A DNA stretch of 64,000 bases from Undaria pinnatifida (lineage: Eukaryota > Sar > Phaeophyceae > Laminariales > Alariaceae): positions 13,161,344-13,225,343 of the forward strand of contig JABAKD010000019.1 in the NCBI GenBank assembly GCA_012845835.1, in the 5' to 3' direction. The translations under genes were made by a program, and so were the position numbers. Every line of letters begins with the position of its first letter. The stretch's first letter is position 1. This document shows, in pieces, positions 62,301 to 64,000 of the stretch. The notes below the pieces were generated by a model. It saw only the letters and a list, made by a program, of their open reading frames with translations, made no database searches and was not told the DNA's origin.

Positions 62301-63855
62301 ACCATTCAGACAGACATTGCTTGCACCAAGCGCGAAGCGATGTGAGGTGTTTGGCGGGTCGCATGAACGGTGAACTGCATCCTTCCAAGAACCGCTCGTA
62401 AGACGGACTTCGGCACCTTGTGCCTACTTTCTTGCTTATGGATGACAGCGCCAATGAGTTACTTTGTTTTCTGGTGTGGTCACTTCAGAGACAGCAATGG
62501 GTATTAATATGTATCTGCCTCGTGGGTGCCATACCATACTCACACTAAGTGATGCGATCATTCCCCTTGTGCGGACTTAGGGTTCTCCACCCTGCACACT
62601 ATGATCCAACTCGATATTCGTCATGGTGGCCAAAAAAAAAAAAAAACGGTACCCTGGTTGTATAGCTCACGCAGTGACTGGCATGTTTTACAACGTCGTT
62701 GCCAACCAACGCCAACCCCAATATACATATAATGTTTTACAGCGTCGGTGCCAACCCAGGCCAACTATTATGGACATTTCAAGGGGGGGGGATACAACCA
62801 TTCAAAGGAAGCTTTGACATCAATCGGTTGACCGCAGGCAATCACGTTAGTCCGTCAGTCATGTGGAAGGCGGGGACGATGACCAATCCAACAAATTCGA
62901 AAACGCGATTTTTCACACCAAATATTCGACGGCACTTGTGACACCATTGCAATAATCATCAGTACTGCAGTGCAATCGACGGTTGTGTCGATAGTTACCA
63001 CTACAACTTGTGCTTCTATCATATTAGTTCGAGTATTGCCATTCCTATATAAAAAATACCATTAAAATATTACTATCACACTGCCACTACTCCTGCTCTA
63101 TACTTGTATACTACTACGAGTATCTATATTGTACTTCTATTACTATTACTCCTGCTACTACTAACATTGCTGTTCCTCCTCCTATTGATACTACCGCCCT
63201 GCCCACACCCACCTTCTCAGCTCCCGCCGCATCCTTCAAGATAGCCTCTCCCGCCAGCAGCGCCGTGTACGTATACCCATCCAACCTCACCCCCCTCCGC
63301 TTCATCTCAGGCACAACTCTCTCCCTCGCCTCCTGGCTCCTCCCGTGGGCGGCAAGCGTCCTGACCAGAAAATTAAAGTCGTTGGTGCCTCCTACGGCTC
63401 CAGTGTGTTCCGATAGCAGAGGGGCCGTCGGTAACCCCGTCGAACCTGGCTCGAAAATGACCGATCGCTCCACCGACGACAACTTTTTTTGTGATATACT
63501 GCCACCTTCGCCGCCACCAACCCATGGCTCTACCGACGGCATCGTCTCTTGTGATGCACTCCCACCTCTACTACCGTTGACACCGCCGCTGCTGCTACCA
63601 CTTCGGCTGCCGGTTGCATCGAGCGGTGTCACCGCTCCGTGTCCCGGTTGCAGCAGCAGCGGCGAGGCGGGGAGTGTCCCTGCCCCGCCCGTCCCCGAGG
63701 GGAGAGTGGGGATGTCCCCCGCAGCATCGTCGGAGAGGGTCATGCCGAGGTTGAGCATCATGGCGTCCGGGTCCTTCTGGCGGAGGTAGGCGTTGAGTCC
63801 GACCTCCTGCTGTCCGAGGGGGGTGTTGAGGAATTCTTCCGCCAGCTCGTGGATC
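43308..63855 (-). CDS. PPR protein gene, 12 exons resolved, 5' end outside the window
   Basis: Exons run 63855-63213, 62059-61860, 61399-61324, 61000-60866, 57424-57324, 55984-55808, 53951-53776, 51457-51320, 50148-48836, 47288-47161, 44263-44056 and 43427-43308. All junctions keep codon phase and use GT-AG except intron 5, which is GC-AG. The 1,137 residues hold about six P-type pentatricopeptide repeats in exons 1-6 (for example DVKPDVMAYTTMMKLCAETG across exons 3-4), then a basic/acidic region, a long Glu/Gly-rich stretch in exon 9, a helical region (EIPHVKRVLDTLERHKIKP) and a basic tail ending GRGKSRVE. P-type PPR proteins bind organellar RNA; target and organelle cannot be judged without the N-terminus. 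No endonuclease or DYW domain is seen. Introns of 0.3-3.4 kb are packed with repeats and exon-end copies. Confidence 0.85.
43638..43712 (-). repeat. Decayed copy of exon 11 3' end
   Basis: On the minus strand AAGTTAAACTCTTTCCTGGC, then TGCCGGTGGGCCCGC and CCTCCAACAAGATTAGA, parallels the exon 11 end (AAGTTCAACCACTCATGGTT, ACCGATGGACCCGG, ATCACCAAGAAGGTGGG). One base is shifted and the donor GT is lost. Confidence 0.6.
44056..44263 (-). CDS. PPR gene exon 11
   Basis: ILGTILNARARRGVAWSHEI, PHVKRVLDTLERHKIKPHEN, ELRFVRQLVDQGKFNHSWLP and MDPEAITKK. Acceptor GGAACAG (phase 2) and donor GTGGGT (phase 0). Partial copies of its 5' end (44425-44475) and 3' end (43638-43712) lie in the flanking introns. 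Confidence 0.82.
44425..44475 (-). repeat. Decayed copy of exon 11 5' end
   Basis: AGAATTCTCGGCGCCATCTT, then CGACGCGTGGACTAGGCGGG, matches the acceptor side of exon 11 (AGAATTCTCGGTACCATCCT, then TAACGCGCGGGCTAGGAGAGG) and then diverges. Confidence 0.65.
45015..45670 (+). repeat. Two-copy local duplication in intron 10
   Basis: Segments of about 160 bp at 45015-45175 and 45510-45670 share GCACGTGTGATATGGAGAGT, GCAGCTCATGCACTGTCAA-like and TTGCGGAGCTCCTATGGTTT motifs. A further pair (46065-46165 and 46185-46280) shares GCCTCTTAGGTTAG and CATGTTTTCGGTTTCGGT. Confidence 0.8.
46750..46960 (+). repeat. R1 element fragment in intron 10
   Basis: Core plus the first part of the body, ending at CAGTCTGTGCGCGG. 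It is in the opposite orientation to the host gene and most like the copy at 6755. Confidence 0.85.
47161..47288 (-). CDS. PPR gene exon 10
   Basis: GVKLNNDAALQVVEMFVNTR, then GVGLAEAFAKTCEEIHGLPP, after a strong TTCTTCTTGGCAG acceptor. It ends in phase 2 at GTACTT. Confidence 0.82.
47345..47640 (+). repeat. (GTT)n tract and family E repeat, copy 2, in intron 9
   Basis: About 14 GTT triplets (47354-47396) lead into sequence homologous to 7610-7850, with the GGAATACCCCGGGGAAAAAA, AGCCTATGATGTGCCAGGTC and ACTAATCGCGCC blocks. Confidence 0.8.
47930..48672 (-). repeat. Four diverged copies of the exon 9 3' junction
   Basis: Copies at about 48600-48672 (KAVKFVEEVYPK), 48490-48565 (VVKFVGGGVFEG), 48215-48290 (AVKFVE) and 47930-48000 (AMKFVEEKYPKD) match the exon 9 end KAVRFIEEEFPKE and continue into intron-like sequence sharing GGTCAAGATGRTGCAG, TAGGGGTTTC and similar blocks. 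Confidence 0.7.
48261..48278 (-). other. Candidate 18-nt micro-exon (AVKFVE)
   Basis: Within one junction copy, TTTTTTTGTTTAG precedes GCCGTCAAGTTCGTCGAG, followed by a consensus donor GTAAGTAT. The 18 nt are in phase with exons 9 and 10, so inclusion would add six residues. Whether it is spliced in is unknown. Confidence 0.3.
48836..50148 (-). CDS. PPR gene exon 9, acidic low-complexity region
   Basis: The 1,313-nt exon encodes Asp/Glu/Gly-rich sequence with GWEGEEDGWEGEEGWSGEEG-like runs, short helical islands (DEIMEEMRMLAQQDLDRKKQ) and the end KKAVRFIEEEFPKE before a GTAAGG donor. The acceptor CGACGCAG lacks a pyrimidine tract but joins exon 8 in phase. Four diverged copies of the last ~35 nt with their donor lie in the next intron. 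Confidence 0.78.
50931..51191. mobile_element. ACGCGTGCTACG MITE, well-preserved copy in intron 8
   Basis: The left ACGCGTGCTACGATAATAGA and right CCTCTATCGTAGCATGTGC form terminal inverted repeats of about 20 bp around a 261-bp element. The interior has CCTCAATTCGGGAGCTTCAA, CAAAAAACTGATTTTGG and TTAAGGAGCTCCGTCATTCA. It has no coding capacity. Confidence 0.82.
51320..51457 (-). CDS. PPR gene exon 8
   Basis: VTTPEAMIGDEEYERAIEDE, then YERVMQKTKNVNRLEERERL and IQLGR, a highly charged helix. Acceptor CATCAAG and donor GTGAGA, phase 1 at both ends. Confidence 0.82.
51830..52018 (+). repeat. (CAA/CAG)n microsatellite in intron 7
   Basis: About 190 bp of CAACAACAG and CAGCAA triplets. Frames across it (poly-Leu, poly-Val) are artefacts. 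Confidence 0.95.
52025..52440 (-). repeat. Two ~203-bp repeats containing the exon 7 3' junction
   Basis: Each unit starts (plus strand) GCGCTCACCCCTAAACTT, the reverse complement of the exon 7 end plus its GTGAGCGCC donor, and goes on with CCACGGGAACTGTTTGGGTG, GGGAACGGGAACACACC, CGGGATATCCCG, TAGAATCCCGAGGACTGCC and GAAGACATGAAA. Two more units lie at 53425-53775. Confidence 0.85.
52441..53421 (+). mobile_element. Tc1/mariner-like TIR element carrying a zinc-finger gene
   Basis: The ends are CAGTACTGGGCCCTCTATAG and, inverted, CAGTACTGGGGCCGCTATAG, each next to a TA dinucleotide, as in Tc1/mariner insertions. Subterminal CTATAGTGCAGG motifs lie in both orientations near both ends. It interrupts one ~200-bp unit at GACATGAAAC; sister units show the uninterrupted site GACATGAAAATATCG. 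There is no transposase frame. The only gene inside encodes a zinc-finger protein at 52719-53054, so the element appears non-autonomous. Confidence 0.75.
52719..53054 (+). CDS. Small PHD-like C4HC3 zinc-finger protein within the TIR element
   Basis: An intact frame of 111 residues from ATG to TAA. Candidate zinc ligands are C3, C9, C24, C28, H33, C36, C49 and C52. The spacing C-x3-C-x4-H-x2-C-x12-C-x2-C is that of the second half of PHD fingers, and the first pair is C-x5-C instead of C-x2-C. A basic stretch SKRPKKTKGG at about 72-81 looks like a nuclear localisation signal, and the C-terminus KLKILKLMDESFVTT could form a helix. PHD and related fingers bind chromatin or act as protein modules; no catalytic domain is present. 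It lies antisense in intron 7 of the PPR gene. A DNA-binding accessory protein of a transposon or a captured host gene are both possible. Confidence 0.6.
   Translation: MPCADGELCHQQDGTPQAPHGHVCQGGCGGRLHGNCGSMFDDHETKRICSTCIAEAGKRKATPAESAGAGPSKRPKKTKGGSEKGSGSRARPDNNAKLKILKLMDESFVTT
53425..53775 (-). repeat. Two ~165-bp repeats containing the exon 7 3' junction
   Basis: Units at 53433-53597 and 53598-53766 abut exon 7 itself and carry GCTTGGATCGATTTCCGCTT, GGGTGGGACCACGGGAACAA-like and GGGATATCC blocks, ending in GACATGAAAATATC. They match the pair at 52025-52440 apart from a ~35-bp block missing here. Confidence 0.85.
53776..53951 (-). CDS. PPR gene exon 7
   Basis: WGVLPGEDALVMDITTLDVP, then EEDANRVRQMQMSTMEWDES and a basic end KGFRKGKRSKFRG. 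I chose the acceptor CTCCTGAAG because only it restores phase 2 from exon 6. The donor is GTGAGC. Copies of both ends occur nearby. Confidence 0.78.
54140..54245 (-). repeat. Decayed copy of exon 7 5' end
   Basis: CTCCTGAAGGTGAGGAATTA, then GAGAGGATGCACTGGTGATG, TTGGACGCGCCAGAGGAAGG and GTTAGGCAGACGCGGATGGA, matches the acceptor side of exon 7 for about 95 bp and then stops. Confidence 0.75.
54420..54705 (+). repeat. ~80-bp tandem repeat in intron 6, four units
   Basis: The unit TTGGCGTCCGTCAAGGTAAA, then TAATTGGAAAATTGCCGTCG and GTCAAGGGGTGAATCCACAC, recurs from about 54425 with few changes. Confidence 0.85.
54750..54835 (+). repeat. R1 core fragment in intron 6
   Basis: CGTCAGCTGTGAG, then GATACTCATCTTTCTTTGCA and AGCTGCGTGATACTCC, a diverged core with small insertions. 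Confidence 0.65.
54900..54995 (+). repeat. Family G repeat (~90 bp)
   Basis: CCTTTACAACTGGAAACCCG, TTTTCGGGGACAAAATCACT, TGGATTTAGTATAGGGAGGG and GGGCTCTAAAGGGGTTAACG. Relatives occur at 9130-9215, 23475-23550, 42105-42195, 42430-42520, 48310-48400 and 57000-57080, in both orientations. Confidence 0.75.
55070..55570 (+). repeat. Degenerate ACACCAACCA-type repeat in intron 6
   Basis: TACACCAACCA, CAGCTACACCA and CATCAACCA motifs recur about every 12-24 bp over 500 bp, giving artefactual His/Thr/Pro-rich frames. Confidence 0.75.
55612..55665 (-). repeat. Decayed copy of exon 6 3' end
   Basis: ATCGACGGGTGCTGCAGCGC, then CGGGAGGCATAGCGAGACAA and CATCAAGGTAAGGGTG, parallels the exon 6 end ATCGCTCGGTGCTGCAGCGT, then GGGGAGACATCGGGGCACAA and GACCCAGGTAAGTTAG. 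Confidence 0.7.
55808..55984 (-). CDS. PPR gene exon 6
   Basis: GGDADKVLQCIEEAHILRGH, then TPKLSWQTYCSSLEAIARC. Acceptor GTTGCAG and donor GTAAGT. Truncated copies of both ends of this exon lie in the flanking introns. Confidence 0.85.
56095..56460 (-). repeat. Two decayed copies of exon 6 5' end
   Basis: Copies at about 56140-56240 and 56335-56445 match the acceptor side of exon 6 (GGCGACGCGGACAAGGTTTT, CAGTGCATCGAGGAGGCGCA, CATCCTCAGGGGCCACACGG). The second reads GGTAACGCGGACCAGGTTTA, with an in-frame stop. Intron sequence between them (CACCGACTACRTATTA, TTGGCTAGGTCCCCAACAA) is repeated too, so whole ~200-bp units were duplicated in tandem. Confidence 0.78.
56503..57006. repeat. Family T element expanded into a ~78-bp tandem array
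   Basis: Six units of 77-80 bp begin at about 56541, 56619, 56699, 56776, 56855 and 56933. Each has GCCGGTTGCCCGCTATAGTG, CCGGTAAAATCGCTTGGCAC and AGATGGCAATAACCTAC. The outer edges GGGTCCGGTCCTAAGCAGCG and CCGGCACTACTGAGGGACCC are imperfect inverted repeats, and the right edge ends CTACTGTA, matching the CAGT/TA ends of the 52.4-kb element. Non-coding. Confidence 0.8.
57324..57424 (-). CDS. PPR gene exon 5
   Basis: AYGGIVDDLAQRFIGLGLVP, then KEDTYQALLLAYSK. Phase demands that the exon end two bases into the last Lys codon, which places the donor at GCAAGT rather than at the nearby GTTTTA. The PPR then continues perfectly (AYSK-GGDADKVLQCIEEAHI) into exon 6. Confidence 0.82.
57867..58128. 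mobile_element. ACGCGTGCTACG MITE in intron 4
   Basis: The left ACGCGTGCTACCATAGAGGT and right, inverted, ACGCATGTTACGATGGAGGT delimit 262 bp. The flanks ATTAG|A and C|ATTAG may be a target duplication. The interior is the reverse complement of the 50.9-kb copy. Confidence 0.82.
58380..59110 (+). other. Intron 4 filler: degenerate AGACAAG/GTAGAC-rich DNA
   Basis: AGACAAGGTAGAC-like motifs recur irregularly at 58380-58600 and 58930-59090 with AT-rich sequence between. No conserved frame. Confidence 0.45.
59255..59420 (-). repeat. R1 body fragment in intron 4
   Basis: TCCCCTCACCGGTCATACGA, then GTCAGATTTTGTCCCTCTCA and AAAACGGGTTTTATAGTTTCC, a piece of the R1 body without core. Confidence 0.7.
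59621..60229 (+). CDS. Uncertain open frame antisense in intron 4
   Basis: The frame is open for 202 codons from ATG. The middle reads like protein (EKVYVMEDFRDLTLKQVYDR, then KEIINLAAICQVSRSTYETL), while the first 40 residues and the Ala/Pro-rich end do not. A different frame at 60058-60339 also looks moderately protein-like (MPRDFVLPNHPPWHG), which would fit a decayed gene with a frameshift. I recognise no domain. It could be a captured fragment like those at 5.3 and 15.4 kb, or chance. Confidence 0.3.
   Translation: MEQNEHSTAYNFSAGPCSFLIVKFYSSRIQVPFCAFIFVSYQSAIDSQQHGAVEKVYVMEDFRDLTLKQVYDRKEIINLAAICQVSRSTYETLGKSKGNHNAPAGEIMNRSAPSLTSPAAAVAIAHHGVRAAMPLDLLPGRNPIVIWYCCRQPTITPRSFLPLLPAAVNTRLLCRATLSYPTTPPGMVHTAGGHATSRGICR
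60598..60735 (-). repeat. R1 core copy in intron 4
   Basis: GAGTAACCGACCTATATC through GGCACACACAGCTTGCGAAT, ATGAGCTTCGACGAAATATT and CTCACAGCTGGAGTG. It lies 131 bp downstream of exon 4 in the direction of transcription. Confidence 0.8.
60866..61000 (-). CDS. PPR gene exon 4
   Basis: 135 nt in phase 0 at both ends: LCAETGQYERAMNFLSDMDM, then a PPR helix VTMETLFRAA. The donor is GTCAGT. Confidence 0.85.
61324..61399 (-). CDS. PPR gene exon 3
   Basis: Only 76 nt: WRLWKEMVMWDVKPDVMAYT, then TMMK. The TTGTTCAG acceptor (phase 2) and GTGATA donor (phase 0) fit both neighbours. Confidence 0.85.
61860..62059 (-). CDS. PPR gene exon 2
   Basis: Reads VWMEMLQDGVKPEAHAWSSR, then NAHARAGNMKRALKLGKEM and VVTYTSLIAGSTRNRDYRG. 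It joins exon 1 in phase 0 after a CCACAG acceptor and ends in phase 2 before GTGAGA. Confidence 0.85.
62185..62500 (+). repeat. Dispersed ~310-bp repeat (family D), copy in intron 1
   Basis: A G-tract, then TACTCAATTTGTGCATGGCC, CCTCGCATCCCTACTATGCC, CAGACATTGCTTGCACCAAG, TGAACTGCATCCTTCCAAGA and TTACTTTGTTTTCTGGTGTGG. Full-length match to the inverted copy at 650-975. Confidence 0.8.
63213..63855 (-). CDS. PPR gene exon 1 (of those visible)
   Basis: Begins after a C-rich tract and CCCCCAG acceptor (phase 2) with IHELAEEFLNTPLGQ. The middle is Gly/Ser/Pro-rich linker. The end holds one PPR (DFNFLVRTLAAHGRSQEARE, then EMKRRGVRLDGYTYTALL). The donor is GTGGGT after a Lys codon, phase 0. The true first exon and start codon lie beyond 64000. 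Confidence 0.8.
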
Positions 63856-64000
63856 CTGGGGGGAGGGCGGCGGGGGAGGGGGGGGGGGGGGAATGGGAGA
63901 CATGAGCAAGAGCTAACGCTGCTGCCGTTGCTGCTGCTGCCGGCGCTGTGGGGTGGCAACAGCGAAGCTGAATAGGTACCGTTTATCCTGGCGCGATTGT

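Overview
The window reads as nuclear DNA of a eukaryote, most likely a photosynthetic stramenopile, with a brown alga or close relative as best guess (about 60% sure). The grounds are: spliceosomal genes with GC-rich exons and long AT-richer introns; a tRNA-derived SINE, LINE debris and many TIR elements; an ankyrin protein with a RAWRRRGWL-type motif that I associate from memory with algal ankyrin families; a P-type PPR gene; and a decayed presequence of the signal-peptide plus AF type used for import into secondary plastids. There are no bacterial operons, rRNA genes or CRISPR arrays. I could run no searches, so family names rest on motifs read by eye.

Layout. 0-1.1 kb holds the last exon of a plus-strand gene that starts before the window. 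1.1-27 kb is almost entirely repeats: nested copies of a G-tract-rich dispersed element (called R1 here), a tRNA-type SINE, a TIR element carrying a decayed gene fragment, a 5'-truncated LINE, several satellites and MITEs. At 27.1-29.5 kb a single-exon ankyrin gene lies on the minus strand. 30-43 kb is again repeats, with a possible 60-residue membrane protein at 32.8-33.0 kb and a decayed retroelement-like stretch at 37-41 kb. From 43.3 kb to beyond 63.8 kb one minus-strand PPR gene fills the rest. I resolved 12 exons from splice sites and codon phase (1,137 residues of C-terminal sequence, 5' end outside the window). Its introns carry MITEs, a 78-bp satellite and a Tc1/mariner-like element that bears a small zinc-finger gene.

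Main points of interest. (1) Around four exons of the PPR gene, short pieces of exon end together with their own splice site have been copied into the neighbouring intron, from one to four times per junction. (2) A TA-flanked TIR element encodes only a PHD-like zinc-finger protein, and sister repeats preserve its empty site. (3) A TIR element and an R1 copy each carry a decayed fragment of an unrelated protein-coding gene. (4) One R1 copy was split by a SINE, and the TIR element then landed in the SINE's target-site repeat, giving a readable order of insertions.
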